Origin: Mycobacterium sp. PO1
Lineage (GTDB): Bacteria > Actinomycetota > Actinomycetes > Mycobacteriales > Mycobacteriaceae
Assembly: GCF_017312405.1 (NCBI RefSeq)
Contig: NZ_BLTG01000033.1
Span: 1-57,648, forward strand
DNA: 57,648 nt
Direction: 5' to 3'
Shown here: positions 30,314 to 39,265 of the stretch, one piece after another
How positions within the stretch are numbered: position 1 is the first letter of the stretch
How the letters are laid out: every line of letters begins with the position of its first letter
The notes under the pieces: model-generated
The model's input: the letters and a program-made list of their open reading frames with translations, nothing else
Told to the model about the DNA's origin: nothing
Databases searched by the model: none
Position numbers and translations under genes: made by a program

Positions 30314-32830
30314 TCATCGGACCGGCACCTTCGGCAACGGCAGCAACGGCAGCGACGACCGGAACTGGCCCTCCGAACGCGGTTCCTGCCCGTCTCGCCA
30401 CGGGTCGCGGTAGGCGTCGATCGACTTCTGCATGCGCTCGTCGAGACCGGCGACGAAGTCGTCGTCGGGATCCTCCACGAGCACCTCCCGCAGGTGCTCG
30501 ATGCCGACCCGAGGCACCCACTTGTACGTTCGCTCAAGCCAATTGGCGCCCTCACGGTAGTACTGCAGGAAGCGTCCGGTCAGCGTCATCACCTCCTCGG
30601 GTGAATCGACGGTGGCCAACAGGTCGCCCTTGCGAATGTGCGCGCCCGCCGCGCCGCCGACATAGATCTCCCACCGGCCGCCGTCGACGGCGACGACGCC
30701 GAGGTCCTTGCACAGTGCCTCGGCGCAGTTGCGGGGACAGCCGGTGACGGCCAGCTTCATCTTCGCCGGGCTGGCCAGCCCCTGGTAGCGCTCTTCGATC
30801 GCGATGCCCAGTGCGGTGGAATCACCCACGCCATAGCGGCAGAAGTCGCTGCCCACACACGTTTTCACGGTCCGGAAGCTCTTGCCGTAGGCATACCCCG
30901 ACGGCATGTCCAGGTCCGCCCACACCGCGGGCAGATCCTCTTTGCGGACTCCGAGCAGGTCGATGCGCTGTCCGCCGGTCAGCTTGATCATCGGGATCTC
31001 GTACTTCTCGGCGACATCGGCGATCTTGCGGAGTTGCGCGACGCTGGTGACACCGCCCTTCATCTGCGGCACCACCGAGAAGGTGCCGTCGCGTTGGATG
31101 TTGGCGTGCACCCGGTCGTTGATGAAGCGGGCGTCCCGCTCGTCGACGTACTCGTCGGCCCACATCATGTCCAGTAGCGACGCCAGCGCCATCTTCGATC
31201 CGGCGTCCTCCTTGCCGTCGGGCGCCAACGCGGCGAACACCGACGACACCGAATGCAGCTTGAGCTCGCGGATGTGGTGCATCAGCGTCGGTTTGTCGTA
31301 GGGAATCCCAGGGACGTACCACGACGCCGACGGGTCTTCGGTCACCGCTCCGCCGGCCGCCCACTCGACGACCTGGCAGACCAGCTCCTTACAGGAGCCG
31401 CAACCCTTGCCGGCCTTGGTCTTGGCCATCACGCCGCTGACCGACTTCTCGCCGTCCTGCACGCAGGACACCAACGCGCCCTTGGACACCCCGTTGCAGT
31501 TGCACACCTGCGCGTCGTCGGCCAGTTCGGCGACCCCCAATTCGACGTCGGGGGTGCCGATGTCGAACATCAGCTCCACGCGCTCGTCGGGCAGCGGCAG
31601 TTGACTGTCGAAAGCCTGGGTGAGGAACGACACCTTGGAGACGTCGCCGACCAGCGTGGCACCCACCAGCTTGCCGTCGCGGATCACGATCGTCTTGTAG
31701 ACACCGTGCTTGGGTTCGGAGTACTGCACGAATTCATCGTCGGGATGCTCGGGTGCCTTGATGCCCATCGAGGCGACGTCGACCCCGGCGACCTTGAGCT
31801 TGGTCGCCACCCGCGACCCGTGATACGCCGACGACGCATCCCTTCCGGTCAGGTGGTCGGCGAGTACCTTGGCCTGCTCCCACAGCGGGGCCACCAGACC
31901 GTAGACCTGGCCGCGGTGCTGGGCGCACTCACCGACGACGTAGACGTCGTCGTCGTCCACCGAGCGCATGTGGTCGTCGGTGACGATGGCGCGTTCGACG
32001 GTCAGCCCTGCCCGTTGCGCCAGCCCGACATTGGGCCGGATGCCGGCGGCGATGACCAACATGTCGCAGTCCAGGCCGGATCCGTCGGCGAACAGGACCC
32101 GCGACAGTCTGCCGTTCTCGACGACGACCTCGGTGGTCCGCTTCTCGGTGTGCACGCCGATGCCGAGGCCCTCGACCGACTTGCGCAGGATGTCGCCGCC
32201 GAGTTCGTCGAGTTGGGCGTTCATCAACGTCGGCCCGGCGTGCACGACGTCCACAGTCAACCCCCGGTTCTGCAGCCCGCGCGCGGCTTCCAGGCCCAGC
32301 AGTCCGCCGCCGATGACGACGGCCTTCGTGCGGGTAGCCGCCTCACCGATCATGGCCGCGGTGTCGTCGAGGGTGCGGAACCCGAACACGCCGTCAGCCA
32401 GCGTCTTGTTGTCGGCCCACAGCCCGGCCATCGGCGGAAAGAACGAGCGGCTGCCGGTGGCCAGGATCAACTTGTCGTACCGCATCGCGGTGCCATCGTC
32501 GGCGTACACGAGGTGGGCGAAGGTGTCGACGCGAACGACACGGACTCCGGCCCGCAGGTCGATGCCGTTGTCGGTGTACCAGTCCATCGCGTTGAGGTAG
32601 ATCTCGCCCGGATCGTCGACGCCGGCCAGCACGTTCGACAGCAGGATCCGGTTGTAGTTGCCGTACGGCTCGTCACCGAACACCGTGACGGTGAACCTCT
32701 CGGCACCATCGCGGGCCAGAACCTCCTCGATGGCCCTGATTCCCGCCATGCCATTGCCGACGACGACGAGATTGGACTTGTCGGTCGGGTGTGCCTGTCC
32801 GTTGGCGGAAGCGGTCTCGACGACGGTCAT
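30314..32830 (-). CDS. nirB: Nitrite reductase large subunit NirB
   Basis: NirB is the catalytic subunit of NADH-dependent assimilatory nitrite reductase. The 838 residues start with FAD/NAD(P)H domains (LVVVGNGMAGIRAIEE; VIGGGLLGLEAARGL). A BFD-like [2Fe-2S] domain follows with CNCNGV and GCGSC. The ferredoxin half-domains come next, with the sirohaem/[4Fe-4S] cysteines C658-x5-C664 (TCVGSDFC) and C698-x3-C702 (GCPRNC). The ATG immediately follows the stop codon of the small upstream gene (TAGATG), so translation is probably coupled. The operon reads unknown gene-nirB-nirD. Confidence 0.96.
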   Translation of the reverse strand: MTVVETASANGQAHPTDKSNLVVVGNGMAGIRAIEEVLARDGAERFTVTVFGDEPYGNYNRILLSNVLAGVDDPGEIYLNAMDWYTDNGIDLRAGVRVVRVDTFAHLVYADDGTAMRYDKLILATGSRSFFPPMAGLWADNKTLADGVFGFRTLDDTAAMIGEAATRTKAVVIGGGLLGLEAARGLQNRGLTVDVVHAGPTLMNAQLDELGGDILRKSVEGLGIGVHTEKRTTEVVVENGRLSRVLFADGSGLDCDMLVIAAGIRPNVGLAQRAGLTVERAIVTDDHMRSVDDDDVYVVGECAQHRGQVYGLVAPLWEQAKVLADHLTGRDASSAYHGSRVATKLKVAGVDVASMGIKAPEHPDDEFVQYSEPKHGVYKTIVIRDGKLVGATLVGDVSKVSFLTQAFDSQLPLPDERVELMFDIGTPDVELGVAELADDAQVCNCNGVSKGALVSCVQDGEKSVSGVMAKTKAGKGCGSCKELVCQVVEWAAGGAVTEDPSASWYVPGIPYDKPTLMHHIRELKLHSVSSVFAALAPDGKEDAGSKMALASLLDMMWADEYVDERDARFINDRVHANIQRDGTFSVVPQMKGGVTSVAQLRKIADVAEKYEIPMIKLTGGQRIDLLGVRKEDLPAVWADLDMPSGYAYGKSFRTVKTCVGSDFCRYGVGDSTALGIAIEERYQGLASPAKMKLAVTGCPRNCAEALCKDLGVVAVDGGRWEIYVGGAAGAHIRKGDLLATVDSPEEVMTLTGRFLQYYREGANWLERTYKWVPRVGIEHLREVLVEDPDDDFVAGLDERMQKSIDAYRDPWRDGQEPRSEGQFRSSLPLLPLPKVPVR

Positions 32831-33184
32831 CTAGACCTCCACCAACCCGAGGTCGACGATGACGGTGCCGGACGCGCCTCCGGGCGCGGCCACCTGCAGT
32901 TCGAGCACGGTGTCGGCGAGAAGATCCTCGACCACCCGCAGCGCCACATGGGTGGCGCCTCGGGCGGCGATCGGGAAGTAGCGCATCGGTGCGCCGTCGC
33001 GGCAGAGCACGACGGTGATCATCTGATCGCTGGAGTTCCCGCCGCGGAAATACACCGGTTGCGTCGTGGCCCCGGCGGGCACGGTGTAACGCAGTGAATC
33101 ATCGAGTGGAGCCGGCTTGTCGTAGCCGCTGCCGTCGAAGTCGAACGCGCCTTGCAGAAATCGGGGCGTGCTGCCGTCGGTCAT
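32831..33184 (-). CDS. Conserved hypothetical protein, first gene of the nir operon
   Basis: I do not recognise this 117-residue protein. It has no cysteines suited to an iron-sulphur cluster apart from a single one (VLCRDG), no signal peptide and no membrane helix. The composition suggests a small beta-sandwich: alternating Val/Leu/Thr segments such as TTQPVYFRGGNSSDQ, HVALRVVEDLL and GTVIVDLGLVEV. GAAGGTGAG precedes the ATG. Its TAG stop directly abuts the nirB ATG with no gap, so it is surely co-expressed with NirBD. A role in nitrite reductase maturation, stability or nitrite handling is only an inference from position. Confidence 0.8.
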   Translation of the reverse strand: MTDGSTPRFLQGAFDFDGSGYDKPAPLDDSLRYTVPAGATTQPVYFRGGNSSDQMITVVLCRDGAPMRYFPIAARGATHVALRVVEDLLADTVLELQVAAPGGASGTVIVDLGLVEV

Positions 33185-33266
33185 GCGCTGGTCTCACCTT
33201 CTCGTGGAGTCGCGGTCGTCGGCCGGGCTGCTCTCAGCCGGTGCACTGTACGGTCGAGTCGCTAAA

Positions 33267-33281
33267 CGTTGTGCGACAACG
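33267..33281. promoter_or_regulatory. Palindrome CGTTGT-GCG-ACAACG
   Basis: This is a perfect 6-bp inverted repeat with a 3-base centre in the divergent control region, about 85 bp before the start of the nir operon. It has the size of a dimeric regulator site. It could serve a nitrate/nitrite-specific regulator, but no consensus is known to me that it matches. Confidence 0.4.
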
Positions 33282-33352
33282 GGTTCAGCGCTAGCGTGGA
33301 AAAGCCGACAGCGGGTGGAATTGCGGCCTCAGCCCGAAGCTAGGCCGCAGGT

Positions 33353-33368
33353 GTTACGGCATTGTTTC
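33353..33368 (-). promoter_or_regulatory. GlnR-like binding site
   Basis: Read on the minus strand, the 16 bases are GAAAC-AATGCC-GTAAC. This matches the GlnR half-site arrangement (GaAAC and GTnAC separated by six bases) described for actinobacterial nitrogen genes. It lies 169 bp upstream of the nir operon start and 191 bp upstream of narK, consistent with nitrogen-limitation control of both. Only one pair of half-sites is evident. Confidence 0.55.
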
Positions 33369-33558
33369 GTTGATGATTCAGCGATGAATACCGTCGCTGA
33401 CATCGCCGATTCGGCGGCGTTGAGATCTTTGTTGCGGCCGTTTAACGGCTGTCGTCAGGGTCCGTAACACGGGATTCCTAGCGTCGACTGCACAGCCATG
33501 GCTCCGAGACGGCGCCTGGACAGTTCGGCCCCAGCCACCATTCCCGAGGAGAGACCCC

Positions 33559-34953
33559 GTGACGGTCACGAGTAACCCGGCGCCCGACATCGCGGCACCC
33601 CCGCAGACCCACCACAAGGGCAAGCACTGGATCGACGACTGGCGGCCCGAGGACCCGGAGTTCTGGAACGGCACCGGCCGCCCGATCGCTCGGCGCAACT
33701 TGATCTTCTCGATCTTCGCCGAGCACATCGGCTTCTCGGTGTGGTTGCTGTGGAGCATCGTCGTGGTCCAGATGACCGCCGCGGCCGACGGCAGCGCGGC
33801 GGCCTCAGGGTGGGCGTTGACCACCACCCAGGCGCTCTGGCTGGTGGCCGTACCCAGCGGTGTGGGGGCGTTCCTGCGCATCCCGTACACGTTCGCGGTG
33901 CCGGTTTTCGGTGGCCGCAACTGGACGGTGGTTTCGGCTCTGCTGCTGTTGATCCCGTGTCTGTTGATGTCGTGGGCGGTCAGCGACCCCGGCTTCTCGT
34001 TCGTCGGACTGTGCCTGATCGCGGCCACCGCGGGTTTCGGCGGTGGCAACTTCGCCTCGTCGATGGCCAACATCTCGTTCTTCTACCCGGAACGGGAGAA
34101 AGGCTGGGCGCTGGGACTCAATGCCGCCGGCGGCAACATCGGGGTTGCGGTGGCCCAGAAGATCATCCCGCTGGTCGTGGTGGCCGGCGGTGGCGTGGCG
34201 CTGTCGCGCGCGGGATTGTTCTACGTTCCGCTGGCGATCGCCGCCGCGGTGTGCGCGTTCCTGTTCATGAACAACCTCACCGAGGCCAAAGCTGATGTGA
34301 AGCCGGTCTTCCAGTCGTTGCGCCACCGTGACACCTGGATCATGTCGCTGCTCTACATCGGCACCTTCGGCTCGTTCATCGGCTATTCGGCGGCGTTCCC
34401 CACCCTGCTCAAAGCGGTCTTCGACCGGGGTGACATCGCGCTGGCATGGGCGTTCCTCGGCGCCGGCATCGGCTCGGTGGCCCGTCCGCTGGGAGGTAAG
34501 CTCTCCGACCACTACGGCGGAGCACGGATCACGGCACTGAGCTTCGTGATGCTCGCGGTCGGAGCCGCCGCGGCGCTGTGGTCGGTGAACGCGGTGAACC
34601 TGCCGATGTTCTTTGTCGCCTTCATGTTCCTTTTCGTCGCCACGGGCATCGGCAACGGCTCGACCTACCGGATGATCTCGAAGATCTTCCGTGTCAAGGG
34701 TGAAGACGCCGGCGGCGCCCCGGAGACGATGGTGCTCATGCGCCGCCAGGCGGCGGGCGCGCTCGGCATCATCTCGTCGGTCGGCGCGTTCGGCGGGTTC
34801 GTGGTGCCGCTGGCCTACGCCTGGTCGAAGGCCCAGTTCGGCAACATCCAGCCGGCGTTGCAGTTCTACGTGGTGTTCTTCATCCTGCTGCTGGCGGTGA
34901 CCTGGTTCTTCTACATCCGCAAGAGCACCCGCATGGGTCAGGTCGGGGTGTGA
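33559..34953 (+). CDS. narK: Nitrate/nitrite MFS transporter NarK
   Basis: This is a nitrate/nitrite porter (NNP) of the major facilitator superfamily, 464 residues with twelve predicted membrane helices. The nitrate signature is present in GFGGGNFASSMANISFFYP with the following EREKGWALGLNAAGGNIGV, and a second Gly-rich helix holds FLGAGIGSVARPLGGKLSD. The basic N-terminus has HHKGKHWIDDWRPEDPEFW, common in actinobacterial NarK. CGAGGAGAG supports the GTG start. Only 31 bp separate it from the nitrate reductase gene, so import and reduction are co-expressed. Confidence 0.94.
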   Translation: MTVTSNPAPDIAAPPQTHHKGKHWIDDWRPEDPEFWNGTGRPIARRNLIFSIFAEHIGFSVWLLWSIVVVQMTAAADGSAAASGWALTTTQALWLVAVPSGVGAFLRIPYTFAVPVFGGRNWTVVSALLLLIPCLLMSWAVSDPGFSFVGLCLIAATAGFGGGNFASSMANISFFYPEREKGWALGLNAAGGNIGVAVAQKIIPLVVVAGGGVALSRAGLFYVPLAIAAAVCAFLFMNNLTEAKADVKPVFQSLRHRDTWIMSLLYIGTFGSFIGYSAAFPTLLKAVFDRGDIALAWAFLGAGIGSVARPLGGKLSDHYGGARITALSFVMLAVGAAAALWSVNAVNLPMFFVAFMFLFVATGIGNGSTYRMISKIFRVKGEDAGGAPETMVLMRRQAAGALGIISSVGAFGGFVVPLAYAWSKAQFGNIQPALQFYVVFFILLLAVTWFFYIRKSTRMGQVGV

Positions 34954-34984
34954 GCCCAGCCGAATCGACACGTGCTAGGAGACC

Positions 34985-37900
34985 ATGGCAGACCAAGTCG
35001 ACTCATCGACACTGACCCGCACCGCGTGCTCGTACTGCGGGGTCGGGTGCGGTATCTCGGTCGAGACCCGCGCCGACCCCGCTTCGGGTGCTCCGGTGAT
35101 CGCCCGGGTGAGCGGAGATCGCCTGCATCCCACGAATTTCGGGCGGCTGTGTACCAAAGGCGCCACCCATGCCGAGTTGATGGCCGCCACCGAGGGCAGG
35201 CTGACCACCGCGCTGGTACGGTCGGGCCGCGACGATGATGTGGTGAGCACGCCCGTCGACGACGCGCTCGCGCAGGCCGGCGCGCGGCTGCGCGCCATCG
35301 TCGACGAGCACGGCCCGGATGCGGTGGCCCTCTACGTGTCGGGCCAGATGTCCATCGAGGCACAGTATCTGGCGACCAAGCTGGCCAAGGGCTACCTGCG
35401 CACCATGCACATCGAATCCAACTCGCGGCTGTGCATGGCCAGCGCGGGCACCGGGTTCAAGCAGTCGCTGGGCTCCGACGGCCCACCCGGCTCCTACACC
35501 GACTTCGACTCCACGGACCTGTTCTTCGTGACCGGGTCCAACATGGCCGACTGTCATCCGATCCTGTACCTGCGCATGGTCGACCGGCTCAAGGCCGGCG
35601 CGCAGCTCATCGTCGTCGATCCGCGCCGCACCACCACGGCCGACAAGGCCGACCTGTTCCTGCAGATCCGGCCCGGCACGGACCTGGCGCTGCTCAACGG
35701 CCTGCTGCATCTGCTCGTGCAGAGCGGTGACATCGACACCGAGTTCATCGCCGAGCACACCGAAGGCTGGGAGGCCATGCCGGCGTTTCTCGCCGACTAT
35801 CCGCCGCATCGGGTCGCCGAGATCACCGGCCTGGCCGAGGACGACATCCGCACTGCCGCACGGATGATCGCCGAGGCGGGGGAGTGGATGAGCTGCTGGA
35901 CGATGGGGCTGAACCAGAGCACCCACGGCACCTGGAACACCAACGCGATCTGCAACCTGCACCTGGCCACCGGAGCGATCTGCCGTCCCGGCAGCGGACC
36001 CATGTCGTTGACCGGGCAACCCAACGCCATGGGTGGCCGGGAGATGGGTTACATGGGGCCGGGTCTGCCGGGGCAGCGGACGGTGCTGTCGGCCGACGAC
36101 CGCGTCTTCGTCGAGCAGCAGTGGGACCTCGAGCCCGGCACGATCCGCACCGACGTCGGGCCGGGAACCGTGGAACTGTTCCGCCGGCTCGGTACCGGCG
36201 AGATCAAGGCGGTGTGGATCATCTGCACCAACCCCGTGGCCAGCGTCGCCAACCGGGCGTCGGTGATCGAGGGTCTGCGCGCCGCAGAGTTGGTGATCAC
36301 CCAGGACGCGTACGCCGACACCGCGACCAACCGGTACGCCGACATCGCGCTGCCGGCGACGCTGTGGGCCGAATCCGATGCAGTGATGGTCAATTCCGAC
36401 CGCAATCTGACCCTGCTGTCGCAATCGATCCCGCCGCCGGGGGATGCCCGCCCAGACTGGGAGTTGATCTGCGGGGTCGCCCACCAGCTCGGGTTCGGCG
36501 ACGCGTTCAGCTACAAGACCAGCGAAGATGTCTTCGACGAGATCCGCCGGTTCCACAATCCGGCCACCGGCTACGACCTGCGCGGGGTCAGCTACCAGCG
36601 ACTGCGGGAAACCCCGGTGCAGTGGCCTGCCCCGCCGGGGTGCGCCGACCGCAATCCACTGCGCTACCTCAACGACGGGGTTTCCCAGACCCTGCACACA
36701 GACGCCGACGGACGGAGTCCGCGGCTCGCCTTTGCAACGCCGTCGCGTCGGGCCGTGTTCCACGCCCGTCCGCACATGGACGCCGCCGAGCTACCCGACG
36801 ACGAGTTCCCGATGGTCCTCAACACCGGCCGACTGCAGCACCAGTGGCACACCATGACCAAGACCGGCAAAGTCGCCAAGCTGAACAAGCTCAACAGTGC
36901 TCCGTCGATCGAGATCCATCCCGATGACGCCGCGGCGCTGGGCATCTGGGACGGACGTCAGGTCGAGGTGTCCTCCCGCCGCGGTCGGGCAGTGCTGCCG
37001 GCCGTCGTCACCGACAGGGTGCGCCCCGGCAACACGTGGGTGCCGTTCCACTGGAACGACGAGCAGGGCGACGCGCTGGCGGTCAACGCCGTCACCAACG
37101 ACGCCGTCGACCCGGTGTCGCTGCAGCCCGAGTTCAAGGTGTGCGCGGTGCGGCTGACCCCCGTACCCGTCGAGTCGGCCCTGCCGGTCACCGCGGACGC
37201 TCCCGAGTTGACCGAGGACGAGAAGCTCTACCTGTCAGGCTTTCTGACCGGGCTGGACGGTGGCCTGCCCGGGGTTCCCGTGCTGCCCGGCGCCGCCCCG
37301 GTCAGCGCCCGGGTCCGGCTGTGGGCCGACGGCCTGCTGGCCGGCCGGTTCTCCCGGCTGCCGCGGACCGCTGACGACAGTGCGGCGGGGCTTGCGCCGA
37401 CAGATGCTCCGCTGGTGCTGTGGGCGTCGCAGACCGGTAACGCCGAGGAGTTCGCCGGCACACTGGGTGGGCGGCTACCGGGCGCCCGGTTGCAGGCCAT
37501 GGACGACACGCCCCTGTCCGAGCTCGCGGCTGCGAACCGGATCATCCTGGTCACCAGTACGTTCGGCGACGGCGGCCCCCCGGACAACGGCGCCGACTTC
37601 TGGGAGCGGCTCACGGCGCCGGAGGCGCCGTCGCTGGCCGGAGTGCAGTACTCGGTGCTCGGCATCGGCGACCGGTCCTACGACAACTTCTGCGGCCACG
37701 CCAAGTCACTGGACACGCGCCTGGCGGACCTGGGCGCCACCAGGATGCTCGACCGCACCGAGTGTGAGGCCTACGACCAACAGCAGATGACGCAATGGGC
37801 GGACTCGGTCGTCGATCTCGTGACCCCCTCGAACGATGCGCCGCCGCGTGTCGGGACCGAGGGAGCTTCCGAGGCGGTCGCGCCGGCCGCAGATCCCGAG

Positions 37901-39022
37901 TCGACGCTGTTCACCCGGGCGCACCCGATCGACGCGCCGCTGTGCCGTAACACCCGGCTCACGCCGACCGGAGCCGCCAAGGACGTGCGGCAGTTAGGCT
38001 TCGACATCAGCGCCCACGACGTCAGCTACGCGGCCGGGGACTCACTGGGCGTCTACGCGACCAACTCGGACTTCGTCATCGAAAGCTGGCTCACCGCAAC
38101 CGGGTTGCACGGTGACGAGGCGGTCGTCGTCGACGGCGCCGAGATGCCGATGCGCGAGGCGATCCGCCGCCACTTCGACGTGTGCAAGGTCACCACCGGC
38201 CTCGTCGGGTTCGTCGCAGAGCACGCTCCCCTCAACGCGACACTGAAGAGGCTGCACAGTGACCGTGACGAGTTGCAGGCGTGGCTGGGCCGGCGCAACG
38301 GACTTGACCTGGTGGGCGAGTTCGCGGTGCGTGCGGACCCGCAGGAGTGGGCCCATGTGCTGGTCCGGCTGACCCCGCGGCAGTATTCGATCTCGTCGAG
38401 CCCGCTGGTCAGTCCTCACGAGGTGCAGCTGACGGTGTCGGTGGTGCGTTACGTCGGCGCCGACGGCGGGCCGCGCGCCGGGGTGGCGTCGAGTCATCTG
38501 GCCGAGCTGCCCGACTGCGCCCCGGTGCCCGTGTTTCTGCAGCGGTCCCCGCACTTCCGTCCCCCGCAGGACCCGCAGACCCCGATGATCATGGTCGGGC
38601 CGGGCACCGGCATCGCCCCGTTCCGTGCGTTCCTGCAGGAACGGCGCGCGCTGGGCCACCCCGGACGCAACTGGCTGTTCTTCGGCGACCAGCACCGCGC
38701 CCAGAACTTCTACTACCGCGACGATCTGACCGACATGGTCGACGACGGGCATCTGAACCGGCTGGATCTCGCGTTCTCGCGTGATCAGGCCGAGCGGGTG
38801 TACGTGCAGCACAAGATGCTCGACTACGGCGCCGATGTGTGGGACTGGCTGCAGGACGGCGCACATTTCTACGTCTGCGGTGACGCCACCCGGATGGCCA
38901 AGGACGTCGACCGCGCCCTGACAGCGATCATCCGGGACCATGGCGGCATGAGCGACGATGCGGCCCGGGACTACAAGCGCCAGCTGGTTGCGGACAAGCG
39001 CTACGTGCGCGACGTGTACTGA
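34985..39022 (+). CDS. nasN: Assimilatory nitrate reductase with fused diflavin reductase (NasN type)
   Basis: This 1,345-residue single-chain nitrate reductase needs no separate electron donor. Residues 1-720 are a molybdopterin oxidoreductase: [4Fe-4S] cysteines C15, C18, C22 and C56 (TACSYCGVGCG and FGRLCTKG), and the probable Mo ligand C150 in SRLCMASAG. After a linker, a flavodoxin domain (about 809-947) carries ASQTGNAEEF, TSTFGDGGPP and LGIGDRSYDNFCG. From about 973 a CPR/sulfite-reductase-like FAD-NADPH module holds RQYSISSS, GPGTGIAPFR and VCGDATRMAKDV, ending in the terminal aromatic of RYVRDVY. The same architecture is known from the M. smegmatis NasN enzyme. TAGGAGACC precedes the ATG. 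The gene directly follows narK. Confidence 0.93.
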   Translation: MADQVDSSTLTRTACSYCGVGCGISVETRADPASGAPVIARVSGDRLHPTNFGRLCTKGATHAELMAATEGRLTTALVRSGRDDDVVSTPVDDALAQAGARLRAIVDEHGPDAVALYVSGQMSIEAQYLATKLAKGYLRTMHIESNSRLCMASAGTGFKQSLGSDGPPGSYTDFDSTDLFFVTGSNMADCHPILYLRMVDRLKAGAQLIVVDPRRTTTADKADLFLQIRPGTDLALLNGLLHLLVQSGDIDTEFIAEHTEGWEAMPAFLADYPPHRVAEITGLAEDDIRTAARMIAEAGEWMSCWTMGLNQSTHGTWNTNAICNLHLATGAICRPGSGPMSLTGQPNAMGGREMGYMGPGLPGQRTVLSADDRVFVEQQWDLEPGTIRTDVGPGTVELFRRLGTGEIKAVWIICTNPVASVANRASVIEGLRAAELVITQDAYADTATNRYADIALPATLWAESDAVMVNSDRNLTLLSQSIPPPGDARPDWELICGVAHQLGFGDAFSYKTSEDVFDEIRRFHNPATGYDLRGVSYQRLRETPVQWPAPPGCADRNPLRYLNDGVSQTLHTDADGRSPRLAFATPSRRAVFHARPHMDAAELPDDEFPMVLNTGRLQHQWHTMTKTGKVAKLNKLNSAPSIEIHPDDAAALGIWDGRQVEVSSRRGRAVLPAVVTDRVRPGNTWVPFHWNDEQGDALAVNAVTNDAVDPVSLQPEFKVCAVRLTPVPVESALPVTADAPELTEDEKLYLSGFLTGLDGGLPGVPVLPGAAPVSARVRLWADGLLAGRFSRLPRTADDSAAGLAPTDAPLVLWASQTGNAEEFAGTLGGRLPGARLQAMDDTPLSELAAANRIILVTSTFGDGGPPDNGADFWERLTAPEAPSLAGVQYSVLGIGDRSYDNFCGHAKSLDTRLADLGATRMLDRTECEAYDQQQMTQWADSVVDLVTPSNDAPPRVGTEGASEAVAPAADPESTLFTRAHPIDAPLCRNTRLTPTGAAKDVRQLGFDISAHDVSYAAGDSLGVYATNSDFVIESWLTATGLHGDEAVVVDGAEMPMREAIRRHFDVCKVTTGLVGFVAEHAPLNATLKRLHSDRDELQAWLGRRNGLDLVGEFAVRADPQEWAHVLVRLTPRQYSISSSPLVSPHEVQLTVSVVRYVGADGGPRAGVASSHLAELPDCAPVPVFLQRSPHFRPPQDPQTPMIMVGPGTGIAPFRAFLQERRALGHPGRNWLFFGDQHRAQNFYYRDDLTDMVDDGHLNRLDLAFSRDQAERVYVQHKMLDYGADVWDWLQDGAHFYVCGDATRMAKDVDRALTAIIRDHGGMSDDAARDYKRQLVADKRYVRDVY

Positions 39023-39150
39023 CGGACTCGAGCCCGTAGCCGTGGGTCTGGAAGCGATGATCAGCCCCAGTGTTCGAGCTGTGCGTCGACCGGCGTCGCA
39101 ATGACCCGACCTCTGCCGTCCAGCTGCGCCGATGCGCTGTGGTGATGCGG

Positions 39151-39236
39151 TGTCCGAGGGGGGACTTGAACCCCCACGCCCGTTAATAGGGCACTAGCAC
39201 CTCAAGCTAGCGCGTCTGCCATTCCGCCACTCGGAC
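39151..39236 (-). tRNA. tRNA-Leu (GAG)
   Basis: The minus strand reads GTCCGAGTGGCGGAATGGCA at its 5' end and closes with CTCGGAC plus an A discriminator, forming a 7-bp acceptor stem. The anticodon arm GCTAGCTTGAGGTGCTAG (stem, loop CTTGAGG) gives anticodon GAG, decoding CUC/CUU leucine. A long variable arm (GCCCTATTAACGGGC) confirms a class II leucine tRNA, and the T-arm loop has GGTTCAAGTCC. CCA is not encoded. It flanks the nitrate island, a common place for integration, although no attachment-site duplicate is visible. Confidence 0.95.
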
Positions 39237-39265
39237 CTGCTGTGGGCGCCTAAGGCTATCGGATT

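Larger units (their letters stand above)
33185..33558. promoter_or_regulatory. Divergent nitrate-island control region
   Basis: This 374-bp gap lies between the leftward nir operon and the rightward narK gene. It contains no gene. Visible elements are a GlnR-like box at 33353-33368, almost midway between the two start codons, and a short palindrome at 33267-33281. Its AT content is higher than that of the flanking coding regions around 33360-33450. Both operons can be controlled from here. Confidence 0.7.

Noticed and set aside
31253..33097. Long plus-strand reading frame (614 codons) opposite nirB
   Set aside because: Antisense shadow of nirB caused by high GC; its product is low-complexity Arg/His/Gly without family motifs.
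29924..39022. Prophage or integrative element carrying the nitrate genes
   Set aside because: No integrase, transposase or flanking direct repeats were seen; only the tRNA position hints at insertion.
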